From: Bacteroidota bacterium
GTDB taxonomy: Bacteria > Bacteroidota > Bacteroidia > Chitinophagales > Chitinophagaceae
DNA length: 64,000 bases
Assembly: GCA_018267705.1 (NCBI GenBank)
Contig: JAFDXX010000023.1
Span: 186,001-250,000, forward strand
Reading direction: 5' to 3'
Shown piece by piece: positions 17,579 to 26,741 of this stretch; within the stretch, counting starts at the first letter, position 1; the number at the start of each line of letters is the position of its first letter. A program made the translations under genes and the position numbers. The notes under the pieces are model-generated. The model was not told where the DNA came from and did not search any database. It saw nothing but the letters and a program-made list of their open reading frames with translations.

Positions 17579-17596
17579 CTTAATATTTATAATACA

Positions 17597-18715
17597 ATGA
17601 AAGTCGGAATTCTTGGTGGTGGTCAATTAGGTAGAATGTTATTACAAGCTGCCGCAAACTATACCGTTAAAACTTATGTACTTGAAAATGATGATGATTG
17701 CCCTGCAGCACATTTATGTCATCATTTTATAAAAGGAGATATTAAAAATTTTAATGATGTTTATAATTTCGGGAAACAACTAAATGCACTTACTATTGAA
17801 ATTGAAAATGTAAATATTGAGGCATTAGAAAAATTAGAAAGTGAAGGTGTAAAAATTTACCCAAACTCGGCAGCACTTAAAATTATTAAGAACAAAATTC
17901 TTCAAAAACAATTCTATCAACAATATCAAATACCAACCGCTGCTTTTACAATTACAAATACTATTGAGGAATTAAAAACACAAGCTTCGTTTTTACCTGC
18001 CGTACATAAAATTGGAGAAGGTGGTTATGACGGGAAAGGAGTACAATTATTGCATGATGAAACGCATATTCATAAAGGGTTTGAAGGTGCTTCAGTATTA
18101 GAAAAAATGGTGAAAATTAAAAAAGAAATTTCAATAATTGTTGCAATGGATAGTAAGGGTAATACAGCAATTTATCCACCCGCAGAAATGGTTGCCGACC
18201 CTGTTTTAAATTTATTGGATTATCAAATTTCTCCTGCAATAATTCCCGAAAAAACATTATGGAAAGCAGAAGCTATTGCAAGAACGGTTGTAAAAAATTT
18301 AAACAGTGCCGGTTTATTTGCAGTTGAATTATTTATAAGTGATACAGATGATGTTTTGGTGAATGAAACAGCACCACGTGTACACAACAGTGGGCATCAT
18401 ACCATTGAAGCTAATTATTGCAGCCAGTTTGATATGTTATGGAGAATCATTTTAAATTATCCTTTAGGCAATACAAAACCTATTCTTCCTTCTGCAATTA
18501 TTAATTTATTAGGAGAAGAAAATTATAATGGGAATGCTGTTTACCAAGGTTTACAAGATGTAATGCAATTCGAAAATATATTTGTTCATTTATACGGAAA
18601 AACAATCACCAAGCCCGGTAGAAAAATGGGGCATATAACCATTATGAGTAGTGATTATAAAGATCTAACACATAAAGCTCATAAAATAAAACAAATGCTT
18701 AAAGTAAAATCTTAA
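17597..18715 (+). CDS. purK: 5-(carboxyamino)imidazole ribonucleotide synthase
   Basis: An ATP-grasp enzyme of purine synthesis that carboxylates AIR with bicarbonate. The N-terminal KVGILGGGQLGRMLLQAA is diagnostic. The ATP-grasp core includes HKIGEGGYDGKGVQLL and VELFISDTDDVLVNETAPRVHNSGH, all characteristic of PurK, and 372 residues is typical. No purE is adjacent. The last four bases overlap the stop of the convergent DUF3078 gene. Confidence 0.95.
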   Translation: MKVGILGGGQLGRMLLQAAANYTVKTYVLENDDDCPAAHLCHHFIKGDIKNFNDVYNFGKQLNALTIEIENVNIEALEKLESEGVKIYPNSAALKIIKNKILQKQFYQQYQIPTAAFTITNTIEELKTQASFLPAVHKIGEGGYDGKGVQLLHDETHIHKGFEGASVLEKMVKIKKEISIIVAMDSKGNTAIYPPAEMVADPVLNLLDYQISPAIIPEKTLWKAEAIARTVVKNLNSAGLFAVELFISDTDDVLVNETAPRVHNSGHHTIEANYCSQFDMLWRIILNYPLGNTKPILPSAIINLLGEENYNGNAVYQGLQDVMQFENIFVHLYGKTITKPGRKMGHITIMSSDYKDLTHKAHKIKQMLKVKS

Positions 18716-19668
18716 GTTTTCCGTATAGGTTTCAAAGGCATTAAAAAACCAATACCAATAAGGCTTTTCACTTGTAATCCGGGCGATGTATTATTAGGTC
18801 CAAATAAACGCACATTATCATCATAAATTAAATCTAAGCTATAAGTAGCAGAAAAATATCTGTTTATTTTAAATGAAAATAAGTTAGTCATATAAACATC
18901 AATATTCTGCGGATTACTTAAATAGTTTGAAAATAAATCTAACCTTCCTTTATAGGTAATATCCTTTGATAAAGCATTATTATAATTTACGGTTACATAA
19001 GCACCTAATTGAGCATTTACATGCTTACCTGTATCAACACCATAAGAGCCCTTATACGATAAATATTTATTAGTAACAAAAGTAAACCTTGCCGTTATTG
19101 GAGAAAGAAATGCTGAAATTTTAGGAGTAGGTTTATAATCAAAACCTACAGAAAGTATTATATACGCAGGTGAAAGAATGGAAGAAGACAAATCTGGTAC
19201 AGTACTGTTGTACGTATAACCATCAAATAACTGAGATCTAAAATTAAACAATGCCGATGCATACCATTTTGCATTTTTAGATGTATCTATTTTATATCCG
19301 TATTTCGATAAAAAATCTATACGGTCATCATTTTTTCTGGTTCCTAAACTGGTAGATTGCACAAATCCCAAATTCACATCTAAATTATTATCCCATGAGT
19401 TTCTTCCTTTTAAATAATAAATATAATAGTTCAAATAAGTGTTTAAAGACATAGAGAAATTATCTCCCCCTGCGGCCCAATTGCTTAATGACCCTTGCGA
19501 TAGGTTCGCACTAACTAATCCTCCTCTTTTCCAATTCCATTTAGTAGTATCTGCTTCTTTTTTAATTTGCCTTGCAGTTTCTGTTCTTAGTTTACTAACT
19601 GCAATGTTTTGAGATTTAACTGTAACACAAATACCAATTAAAAATAAACTTGCTAAAACTTTATACAT
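18712..19668 (-). CDS. DUF3078 outer-membrane-like protein
   Basis: A 318-residue exported protein with a signal peptide (LASLFLIGICVTVKSQ, cleavage near residue 20) and the DUF3078 signature KRGGLVSANLSQGSLSNWA followed by AAGGDNFSMSLNTYLNYY. The rest is strand-rich with alternating aromatic residues and probably forms a small outer-membrane barrel. The family is found widely in Bacteroidota and has no established function. A -7 box TATTTTCG lies 24 bases upstream. It converges on purK with a four-base overlap. Confidence 0.82.
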   Translation of the reverse strand: MYKVLASLFLIGICVTVKSQNIAVSKLRTETARQIKKEADTTKWNWKRGGLVSANLSQGSLSNWAAGGDNFSMSLNTYLNYYIYYLKGRNSWDNNLDVNLGFVQSTSLGTRKNDDRIDFLSKYGYKIDTSKNAKWYASALFNFRSQLFDGYTYNSTVPDLSSSILSPAYIILSVGFDYKPTPKISAFLSPITARFTFVTNKYLSYKGSYGVDTGKHVNAQLGAYVTVNYNNALSKDITYKGRLDLFSNYLSNPQNIDVYMTNLFSFKINRYFSATYSLDLIYDDNVRLFGPNNTSPGLQVKSLIGIGFLMPLKPIRKT

Positions 19669-19692
19669 AATCTTAAAATAATTTTAAAGTTG

Positions 19693-19700
19693 CGAAAATA
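19693..19700 (-). promoter_or_regulatory. -7 promoter box TATTTTCG for the DUF3078 gene
   Basis: Exact TAnnTTYG match on the minus strand, 24 bases before the ATG. It is back to back with the miaB promoter box about 50 bases away. Confidence 0.55.
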
Positions 19701-19744
19701 TTAAAACTATGCTGACAAAACGGCATTACTAACTTAAATATTGT

Positions 19745-19752
19745 TACTTTTG
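19745..19752 (+). promoter_or_regulatory. -7 promoter box TACTTTTG for the miaB operon
   Basis: Exact TAnnTTTG followed by C, 21 bases before the miaB ATG. It probably drives the run miaB to secG. Confidence 0.6.
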
Positions 19753-19773
19753 CTGTTAAAATTTTTTAAATAA

Positions 19774-21198
19774 ATGGAAGTGTTGGAGTTACAGAATAAA
19801 ACGCATGATGAATCAAAACAAGGTGAAGCGTTTGCACCCTTTACTGCAGAAGTAAACAATTTTCAAAAATATTTTTATATTGAAAGCTATGGCTGTGCCA
19901 TGAATTTTAGTGATAGCGAAATAGTTGCCGCCATTTTAAACGAACAAGGCTTTGGTGCAACAACCAATTTTGAGCAAGCAGATTTAATTTTTTTAAACAC
20001 TTGCTCGGTAAGAGAAAAAGCAGAACAAACCGTACGTAAACGTTTAACAGAATTTAGAAAAGCAAAAGAAAGCAAACCGCAAATGCTAATTGGCGTTTTA
20101 GGTTGTATGGCAGAACGTTTAAAAGCTAAATTATTAGAAGAAGAAAAGTTGGTAGATATAGTTGTAGGTCCAGATGCTTATAGAAGTTTACCCGGTTTAA
20201 TTGAAGAAGCAGAAAGCGGGCAAAAAGCAGTAAACGTATTATTAAGCAGAGAAGAAACTTACGCAGATATCTCTCCCATTCGTTTAAATAGCAACGGCGT
20301 TACCGCATTCATTTCTATAACACGTGGTTGCAACAATATGTGCACTTTTTGCGTAGTACCTTTTACCAGAGGAAGAGAAAGAAGCAGAAATGCAAATTCA
20401 ATTATAAACGAAGCAAAAAATTTATTTGAAAAAGGGTTTAGAGAAGTTACACTATTAGGGCAAAATGTAGATAGTTATTATTGGATAGATGAAACAAAAA
20501 ACGAAGTAGTAACATTTGCCAATCTTTTAGAACAAGTTGCCTTAGTATCTCCATTGCTTAGAGTTCGTTTTAGTACCTCACATCCAAAAGATATTACAGA
20601 TGAAGTATTATACACAATGGCTAAGTATGAAAACATTTGCAAATACATTCACTTACCCATACAAAGTGGCAATACAAGAATATTGCAGTTAATGAACAGA
20701 ACTTATACCAGAGAATGGTATTTAGCTAAAGTAGATAGAATAAAAACCATTTTACCAGATTGTGGAATAAGTGCAGATATTATTGCAGGTTTTTGTACTG
20801 AAACAGAAGAAGAACATAAAGACACTCTATCTGCAATGGAGTATTCTAAATACGATTACAGTTACATGTTTTTTTATAGCGAACGCCCGGGCACATTAGC
20901 CGAAAGAAGATATAAAGATGATATACCTGAAGAAGTTAAAAAAAGAAGATTAGCCGAAATTGTTGAAATGCAAAACAAACTTTCTTACCAAAGTAATCTA
21001 GAAGATATTGGAAAAACTTTTAAAGTATTAATTGAAGGAGAAAGTAAAAAAAGTGGAAAGGATTGGAAAGGAAGAAATTCAAGAAACAAAGTAATTGTTT
21101 TTGCAAAAGAAAACTACAATTTAAAACCCGGAGATTACGCTAACGTAAAAGTAAGCGAATGCACACAAGGAACTTTATTGGGAGAAATAGTTGATTAA
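19774..21198 (+). CDS. miaB: tRNA-2-methylthio-N6-dimethylallyladenosine synthase
   Basis: A radical-SAM methylthiotransferase that modifies A37 of tRNAs reading UNN codons. N-terminal cluster cysteines are C41 ([13 protein letters not shown]), C77 ([11 protein letters not shown]) and C111 ([11 protein letters not shown]). The radical-SAM triad CNNMCTFC uses C186, C190 and C193, and a C-terminal TRAM domain ends in [10 protein letters not shown]. The motif usually written GCQMN reads GCAMN here, which is tolerated in the family. It is first gene of a plus-strand run leading to envelope genes, an arrangement repeatedly seen in Bacteroidota. Confidence 0.96.
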   Translation: MEVLELQNKTHDESKQGEAFAPFTAEVNNFQKYFYIESYGCAMNFSDSEIVAAILNEQGFGATTNFEQADLIFLNTCSVREKAEQTVRKRLTEFRKAKESKPQMLIGVLGCMAERLKAKLLEEEKLVDIVVGPDAYRSLPGLIEEAESGQKAVNVLLSREETYADISPIRLNSNGVTAFISITRGCNNMCTFCVVPFTRGRERSRNANSIINEAKNLFEKGFREVTLLGQNVDSYYWIDETKNEVVTFANLLEQVALVSPLLRVRFSTSHPKDITDEVLYTMAKYENICKYIHLPIQSGNTRILQLMNRTYTREWYLAKVDRIKTILPDCGISADIIAGFCTETEEEHKDTLSAMEYSKYDYSYMFFYSERPGTLAERRYKDDIPEEVKKRRLAEIVEMQNKLSYQSNLEDIGKTFKVLIEGESKKSGKDWKGRNSRNKVIVFAKENYNLKPGDYANVKVSECTQGTLLGEIVD

Positions 21199-21253
21199 AT
21201 AATTATGTATAGAAGAACTATTAGAAGAAACCGATAAATAACAAATAAAACAA

Positions 21254-22549
21254 ATGGCAGACATTCAATCTATAAAAAATCGATTTGGAATTATTGGTAA
21301 TTCTCCCGCATTAAACCATGCGTTAGACACTGCAATACAAGTGGCAGCAACAGATCTAACAGTTTTAATTGTAGGTGAAAGCGGCGTTGGAAAAGAAGTT
21401 TTCTCTCAAGTCATTCATGCTTTATCTGCCCGAAAACACAATCATTTTATTGCAGTAAACTGTGGTGCAATTCCCGAAGGTACTATTGACAGTGAATTAT
21501 TCGGACATGAGAAAGGAAGTTTTACAGGAGCAGTTGATAGTCGTAAAGGTTATTTTGAAACCGTAAATGGCGGTACTATTTTTTTAGACGAAATTGGCGA
21601 AATGCCTTTAGGCACACAAGCTCGTTTATTACGTGTTTTAGAAACAGGAGAATTTATTAGAGTAGGTTCTTCAAAAGTTCAAAAAACAGATGTACGCGTT
21701 ATTGCAGCCACCAATAAAGAATTATTCGAGTTTGCCGAAAAAGGAAAATTCAGACAAGATTTATATTTTAGATTAAGCACAGTTCCCATTCGTGTACCCG
21801 CATTAAGAGATAGAAAAGAAGATATTGTTTTATTGTTTAGAAAATTTGTAGTTGATTTTGCAGAGCGTTATAAAACAACACCCATTCAGTTAGATGAAGA
21901 AGCCAAACAACTTTTAATTAATTATTCCTTTCCTGGCAATGTGCGTGAATTAAAAAATTTAGCCGAACAAATTTCTGTTTTAAGCAACACTAATTTGGTA
22001 ACTGCACCTATTTTAAAAAGCTTTTTACCCGATAGAAACAGTAGCAACAGAATGCCTGTATTGGCTTCACAACAACCGCACACAGAGTTTTCATCTGAAA
22101 GAGAAATTTTGTACAAACTTTTTTTTGATATGAAAAAAGATGTTACAGAATTAAAGAAAATGTTTGTAGAAATTCTTCAAAACCCTTCATTAGCAAGCAC
22201 TGCAGCCAATTATACTAAAGAGAGTTTGTTAAACGATTTTGATGTTTCTTCAAATAATAATAATGAGTTACAACACAATACTCTCGCTCATCATCAACCA
22301 CAAATTGTACAGCCAACTATTTTGCATTCAAACAACAGTACACAACAACCTGTTTTGTTAAAGAACGATGAAATTCATCAACATGAAGAAGTGGAAGAAT
22401 CTTTAAACATAATGGATAAAGAAAAAGAATTAATTATTAAAGCTCTAAAAAAACACAAAAGCAAACGGAAAGATGCAAGTGCAGATTTAGGTATTAGCGA
22501 AAGAACACTTTATCGCAAACTAAAAGAATACGATATTGAAGATCTATAG
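21254..22549 (+). CDS. Sigma-54-dependent transcriptional activator lacking a sensory domain
   Basis: A 431-residue AAA+ enhancer-binding protein. The ATPase starts almost at the N terminus: Walker A GESGVGKE at 41-48, the sigma-54 contact loop GSFTGA at 88-93, and Walker B GGTIFLDEIGEM at 106-117. A poorly conserved polar linker (about 270-385, rich in N, Q, H and S) leads to a Fis-type helix-turn-helix (KHKSKRKDASADLGISERTLYRKL). No receiver, GAF or PAS domain precedes the ATPase, so regulation must be by partner protein, by the linker or by abundance. It lies 55 bases after miaB and upstream of LptE-like, TPR and SecG genes; its targets are unknown but the neighbourhood suggests envelope-related control. 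Confidence 0.92.
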   Translation: MADIQSIKNRFGIIGNSPALNHALDTAIQVAATDLTVLIVGESGVGKEVFSQVIHALSARKHNHFIAVNCGAIPEGTIDSELFGHEKGSFTGAVDSRKGYFETVNGGTIFLDEIGEMPLGTQARLLRVLETGEFIRVGSSKVQKTDVRVIAATNKELFEFAEKGKFRQDLYFRLSTVPIRVPALRDRKEDIVLLFRKFVVDFAERYKTTPIQLDEEAKQLLINYSFPGNVRELKNLAEQISVLSNTNLVTAPILKSFLPDRNSSNRMPVLASQQPHTEFSSEREILYKLFFDMKKDVTELKKMFVEILQNPSLASTAANYTKESLLNDFDVSSNNNNELQHNTLAHHQPQIVQPTILHSNNSTQQPVLLKNDEIHQHEEVEESLNIMDKEKELIIKALKKHKSKRKDASADLGISERTLYRKLKEYDIEDL

Positions 22550-22587
22550 AAAATGGTTACTCAATAAATTGATAACATAAGCTTATT

Positions 22588-23139
22588 ATGATAAAAAATA
22601 ATTATATACAATATATCAACTCCAAAAAAAATAATACTGTTTTTTATTATCCTTTTCTCATTATTCTTTTTTCATTGCTTATTTCATCTTGTGGCATTTA
22701 CACTTTTAGAGACAGTTCTATTGATTACAAAAAATTTAAAACCATAAAAATTGGTGTATTTGATAATAAGGCACGCTATGTAAACCCACAACTGGCCCCA
22801 CAATTAAATGATAAATTACAACAAAAAATTGCAGGCCAAACCAAGTTAATAAGAACCAATAACGATAATGCAGATTTGCAGATAGATGGTTACATCTCAT
22901 CTTACGATGTTACAACCACTGCCATTACTACGCAACAAGCTACTGCCAACCGTTTAACTGTTGCTGTACATTTAATTGTTAAAAATTTACCCGATAATAA
23001 AACAGATGAGTTTGATGTTAGCAGAAGCTTCGATTTTTCGGCCAATTTATCGTTAGAACAAGCTCAAACAAATTTAATGAGTGATATTTTAAAAAATATT
23101 ACCGATGAAATTTTTAATCATTTGTTTTCTAACTGGTAA
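22588..23139 (+). CDS. lptE: LptE-like lipoprotein for LPS transport
   Basis: A 183-residue lipoprotein: after a hydrophobic stretch, the lipobox LISSC places the lipidated cysteine at residue 35. The mature part has the LptE-like pattern GIYTFRDSSIDYKKFKTIKIGVF and RLTVAVHLIVKN with a C-terminal helix ending FNHLFSNW. In Bacteroidota this gene between the sigma-54 activator and a TPR gene is usually assigned as LptE, the plug and assembly factor of the LptD translocon. Sequence conservation with E. coli LptE is weak, so the assignment rests largely on family profile and position. The N terminus is long for a signal peptide, and a later start is possible. Confidence 0.78.
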   Translation: MIKNNYIQYINSKKNNTVFYYPFLIILFSLLISSCGIYTFRDSSIDYKKFKTIKIGVFDNKARYVNPQLAPQLNDKLQQKIAGQTKLIRTNNDNADLQIDGYISSYDVTTTAITTQQATANRLTVAVHLIVKNLPDNKTDEFDVSRSFDFSANLSLEQAQTNLMSDILKNITDEIFNHLFSNW

Positions 23140-23160
23140 GGAAATCTTATTTTCACACTT

Positions 23161-24315
23161 ATGAATGCTGTTATTGCAAAAACACTTTTTCAAATTACAC
23201 AAAAGCAAAACATGGAAGATGTTGATACTGCAGATTTATCTCAGTTAGCACATCAATATCCATACTTTGCTCCTGCACAAGTGCTATTGGCAGCCAAACT
23301 AAAGGCAGATAATAATTTTGAAGCCTCTTCTCAATTACAAAAAGTGGCTTTATTTGTTAATAATCCATTTTGGTTAGAGCATGGTTTATTTAATGGTGAA
23401 GCAAAAGATATTACTATTATTCATGCAGAAAAAACAAATGAACCTGTTGCACAAACAATAAATTCTCAAGAACAAACAATACCTACCGAACCTGAATCCA
23501 TTTATACGAAAGAAGAAACAATACCGGTAATTGAAGAACACAAACCTGTTGTTCCTTTTCCTGCAGCATTTGAAGTACCAACTGTAGAAAACGTAAAAGG
23601 AATAATGGAAGGAATTGATAAAAAAGAAGAAACACATTCAGAAACTATAGTACCAACCGAGCAACCTGAAACTATTGCAAACAAAGGATTTTCAAGCATT
23701 GTAGAAAATAGTAATACATCCATACCATCATTAGCTACCATGCCTTCTTATTCTTCTTTTTTTCATAATAAACCGGAAGATACTCCGGAAGAACCGCCAT
23801 TAAACGAAGAAGATGAAGAATATGCTAATAAACCAGATGATATTGCCGATAGTTTTAGTGAAAAACAAGTAGAAAAGCTATCATCCATCTTATCATCATC
23901 TGCAGCAGAATTAAAAAAACCTGTAGCAGAAGAAGCCAAATTAGATTATCCCACAGAACCGGCTTATACAGTAGATTATTTTGCATCGCAAGGAATTAAA
24001 GTAGATTTAACCAAGCAACCTCAAGATAAATTAACAGTTCAACTATTAAAATTTACTGATTGGTTAAAAATTATTAAACGAAGTAATCCTAATCCAACAG
24101 ATTTAGGTACAGACCCTGAGCTAGAAAGTGCTATTCAAGGTATTGCACAAACTTCAAACGAATCAAGAGAAATTATTACTGAAACAATGGCCGATGTTTT
24201 TGTTAAACAAGGCAAAATTGATAAGGCCGTACAACTATATATTAAATTAAGTTTTTTAGAGCCAGAAAAATCCTCTTACTTTGCCGCCAAAATTCAAGAA
24301 CTAAAAGGTATTTAA
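23161..24315 (+). CDS. TPR-ended protein with low-complexity middle, between lptE and secG
   Basis: A 384-residue protein I do not recognise by name. Residues 1-75 are helical (DLSQLAHQYPYFAPAQVLLAAKL). Residues 80-250 are rich in Glu, Pro, Thr and Lys with no fold, and residues about 260-384 hold a motif TVQLLKFTDWLKIIKRSN and a TPR-like end, ADVFVKQGKIDKAVQLYIKLSFLEPEKS. No signal peptide or membrane segment is seen, so it is probably cytoplasmic. The position between an LPS-transport lipoprotein and secG is conserved in related genomes to my knowledge, which argues for a housekeeping envelope role. It lies 22 bases after lptE and 3 bases before secG. Confidence 0.7.
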   Translation: MNAVIAKTLFQITQKQNMEDVDTADLSQLAHQYPYFAPAQVLLAAKLKADNNFEASSQLQKVALFVNNPFWLEHGLFNGEAKDITIIHAEKTNEPVAQTINSQEQTIPTEPESIYTKEETIPVIEEHKPVVPFPAAFEVPTVENVKGIMEGIDKKEETHSETIVPTEQPETIANKGFSSIVENSNTSIPSLATMPSYSSFFHNKPEDTPEEPPLNEEDEEYANKPDDIADSFSEKQVEKLSSILSSSAAELKKPVAEEAKLDYPTEPAYTVDYFASQGIKVDLTKQPQDKLTVQLLKFTDWLKIIKRSNPNPTDLGTDPELESAIQGIAQTSNESREIITETMADVFVKQGKIDKAVQLYIKLSFLEPEKSSYFAAKIQELKGI

Positions 24316-24317
24316 AC

Positions 24318-24662
24318 ATGACTATTTTATTTGTATCATTAATTGTTATTGCTTGTGTAGCATTAGGTTTTATAGTATTAGTACAAAATCCTAAAGGAGG
24401 TGGTTTAAACGGCAGTGTTGGTGGCTTTAGTAACCAACTAATGGGCGTTAAACAAACTACCGATGTTTTAGAAAAAGGTACTTGGCTTTTTGCCGGCATT
24501 ATTGTAGTGCTTTCTATTTTTTCAACCTTAATTTTAAAAAGTAGCAATACCAGTAAAGGCCCCGATACCTCAATTATTCAAAAAGTAAATACAAACCAGG
24601 CTCCTGCTACTACACCTGCTAATACAGTACCTGCACAGCCACAACAACCGGCTACTAAATAA
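24318..24662 (+). CDS. secG: Preprotein translocase subunit SecG
   Basis: A 114-residue small subunit of the SecYEG channel with two membrane helices (about 2-21 and 54-75) joined by the conserved loop LVQNPKGGGLNGSVGGFSNQ. The C-terminal 35 residues are a polar Pro/Gln/Ala/Thr tail, common in Bacteroidota SecG. The start ATG lies three bases after the previous stop, so translation is probably coupled. A terminator follows, closing the operon. Confidence 0.93.
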   Translation: MTILFVSLIVIACVALGFIVLVQNPKGGGLNGSVGGFSNQLMGVKQTTDVLEKGTWLFAGIIVVLSIFSTLILKSSNTSKGPDTSIIQKVNTNQAPATTPANTVPAQPQQPATK

Positions 24663-24693
24663 TATATTATTCACGCATATAATAAAATATTTT

Positions 24694-24725
24694 ATCCCTG
24701 CTTATACAAACAAGCGGGGATTTTT
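24694..24725 (+). terminator. Intrinsic terminator after secG
   Basis: Arms ATCCCTGCTT (24694-24703) and AAGCGGGGAT (24712-24721) form a ten-pair stem with one T-G pair and an eight-base loop, followed by TTTTT. Confidence 0.85.
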
Positions 24726-24739
24726 ATTACTTTGAAATC

Positions 24740-25786
24740 ATGAAAAAAGTTATTCGTTCAATTTTTTTATTCTTCATTATTATTTGCGGAGTTTTTGCTT
24801 GGTTAGTGTTTAGTAACGCAACTTCTTTTAATGAAAGCAAAAAATATTTAATAATTGAAGAAGGTAAAACAGATAAAGCATCGGTTACAACAGCTTTACA
24901 AGAACAGGGAATTATTTCAAACACAACAATATTTTCTTTAATAGGAAATGGAATTGGGTTGTGGAATAAAATAAAACCCGGAAAGTTTGAAATAAAGAAA
25001 GGGGAAAGTTTATTAACAGTTATAAAAACTTTAAAGAATAATCGTCAAGCTCAAATAAATTTGGTTATAAATAAACTTAGAATAAAAGAAGATTTAGCAA
25101 AATTAATCAGTAAAAATTTTTCAACCGATTCGGTAAGTGTAATGAATTTTTTAAACAGTAACGATTCATTAAAAAACTATAATGTAGATACCAGTAATGT
25201 TTTCACCATCATTATTCCCGACACATATACTTTTTATTGGAATACTTCTTTAAGAAAAATTTTTAATAAGTTATATGATGCTTCAACAAATTTTTGGAAT
25301 AAAAACAATCGTACACAACAAGCAGCAAGTATAAATTTTACACCACAAGAAGTATATATTTTAGCATCTATTGTAGAAGAAGAAACCAATCATGATGATG
25401 ACAGAGCAAAAATTGCAAGCGTATATATAAACAGATTAAATAAAAGCATGGCACTACAAGCATGCCCTACTATAAAATATGCTATGAAAGATTTTTCGTT
25501 AACCCGTATTTATGAAAAATATTTAACAAACCCCTCTCCTTACAATACCTATAAAAGAAAAGGTTTACCACCCGGCCCTATTTGTACCCCTACATCAAAA
25601 TGTATTGATATTGTTTTACATGCACCCAAAACAGATTATTTATTTTTTGTTGCCAAAGCAGATTTTAGCGGATATCATCATTTCAGTACCAATTTTGCCG
25701 AACATTCAAAATATGCCAAAGAATATCAAAAAGCATTAGATGAATACATGGCACGCAAGCAACAAAATGAGCAAATAGAGCAATGA
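24740..25786 (+). CDS. mltG: Endolytic transglycosylase MltG (YceG family)
   Basis: A 348-residue inner-membrane protein that cleaves nascent glycan strands. A single N-terminal membrane anchor (RSIFLFFIIICGVFAWLVF, about 5-23) precedes a LysM-like region and the YceG catalytic domain. The active-site glutamate lies in YILASIVEEETNHDDDRAKI, with LPPGPICTPT and KTDYLFFVAKADFSGYHHFS downstream as conserved family blocks. It begins right after the secG terminator, and its stop overlaps the start of the YihY gene (ATGA), so the two are translationally coupled. Confidence 0.93.
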   Translation: MKKVIRSIFLFFIIICGVFAWLVFSNATSFNESKKYLIIEEGKTDKASVTTALQEQGIISNTTIFSLIGNGIGLWNKIKPGKFEIKKGESLLTVIKTLKNNRQAQINLVINKLRIKEDLAKLISKNFSTDSVSVMNFLNSNDSLKNYNVDTSNVFTIIIPDTYTFYWNTSLRKIFNKLYDASTNFWNKNNRTQQAASINFTPQEVYILASIVEEETNHDDDRAKIASVYINRLNKSMALQACPTIKYAMKDFSLTRIYEKYLTNPSPYNTYKRKGLPPGPICTPTSKCIDIVLHAPKTDYLFFVAKADFSGYHHFSTNFAEHSKYAKEYQKALDEYMARKQQNEQIEQ

Positions 25787-26724
25787 CCAAATTAGAAAGA
25801 AAAATATTAAGAATACCACCAATAGCTTTTATTATCAGTAAAAGTAAAGTAATTCATATCCCGGGTTTTAAAGGCATCCCTGTATATGATATTGTGAAAT
25901 TTTTTTTTCAACAAATAAGAAAAGTAGGTTTAAACGAAAGAGCATCGGCAATTTCATACAACTTAATTATGGCATTACCGGCAGCTTTATTGTTTTTATT
26001 TTCAATTGTTCCGTACTTACCAGATTCAGATAAATTTAAAGATCAAATTTTAGGTTTGTTTAATGATTTGTCTCCTAATTCAGCATCCAAAAAATTTATA
26101 CAACAAACTATTGAAGGCTTATTAAAAAAGCAAGTTGGCGTATTTTCATTTGGTTTTTTATTGTTAATGTTTTATGCATCCAATGCAACAATGGGCGTTA
26201 TTAGAACATTCGATAAATCTATCACAGAAAACAAAAAATACTTCTTGCATAAAAGAATTAGAGCTATCCGTTTAACAATTGTATTGATATTATTATTTCT
26301 TGCATCGGGCTTAGCTTTAATGGGGCAACATCAATTAGCTATTTTATTAAAAGGTTTATTTCACATGAAACGAAGAGCCGAAATTCCTTGGTGGAACGGT
26401 ATCAGATGGGTAATTATAATTGCTTTAATTTTTTATGGTATTTCTTTTGTTTACAAACTAGGCCCTTCTGTAAAAAAACGATGGAAATTAGTTTCTCCCG
26501 GTTCTATTTTAGCTACTACACTTACATTAAGTACAACAATTTTATTTTCATTTTGGGTAAATAATTTTGCTAGCTATAATAAAGTTTATGGTTCTATTGG
26601 TACTGTTTTAATTATCATGCTATTAATTTATCTCAATTCATTAATTCTTTTAATTGGTTTTGAACTAAATGTAAGTATTACATATTTGCAAGCTGAAGTT
26701 GAAAAAAGAAAATTGAAAGAATAA
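25783..26724 (+). CDS. YihY/BrkB-family inner-membrane protein
   Basis: A 313-residue protein with about six membrane segments and the YihY hallmarks: NERASAISYNLIMALPAALLF, the PNSASKKFIQQTIEGLL region, then WVIIIALIFYGISFVYKLGP and a closing INSLILLIGFELNVSI-like segment (SLILLIGFELN). Once called ribonuclease BN, this family is now regarded as membrane proteins of uncertain activity; recent work in enterobacteria links YihY-like proteins to lipid transport. The ATG overlaps the mltG stop. Confidence 0.88.
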   Translation: MTKLERKILRIPPIAFIISKSKVIHIPGFKGIPVYDIVKFFFQQIRKVGLNERASAISYNLIMALPAALLFLFSIVPYLPDSDKFKDQILGLFNDLSPNSASKKFIQQTIEGLLKKQVGVFSFGFLLLMFYASNATMGVIRTFDKSITENKKYFLHKRIRAIRLTIVLILLFLASGLALMGQHQLAILLKGLFHMKRRAEIPWWNGIRWVIIIALIFYGISFVYKLGPSVKKRWKLVSPGSILATTLTLSTTILFSFWVNNFASYNKVYGSIGTVLIIMLLIYLNSLILLIGFELNVSITYLQAEVEKRKLKE

Positions 26725-26741
26725 TCTTATATAAAAAACGA

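Larger units (their letters stand above)
17251..17596. other. 346-base intergenic region between hppD and purK
   Basis: No reading frame or RNA gene is apparent. The first 47 bases (17251-17297) are a degenerate direct repeat of an ATTATGAATAATGAATT-like unit. A similar short stretch precedes the sulfhydrylase gene at 28718-28745. The right end holds the purK promoter box. The middle (about 17300-17560) shows nothing I can name. Confidence 0.6.
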
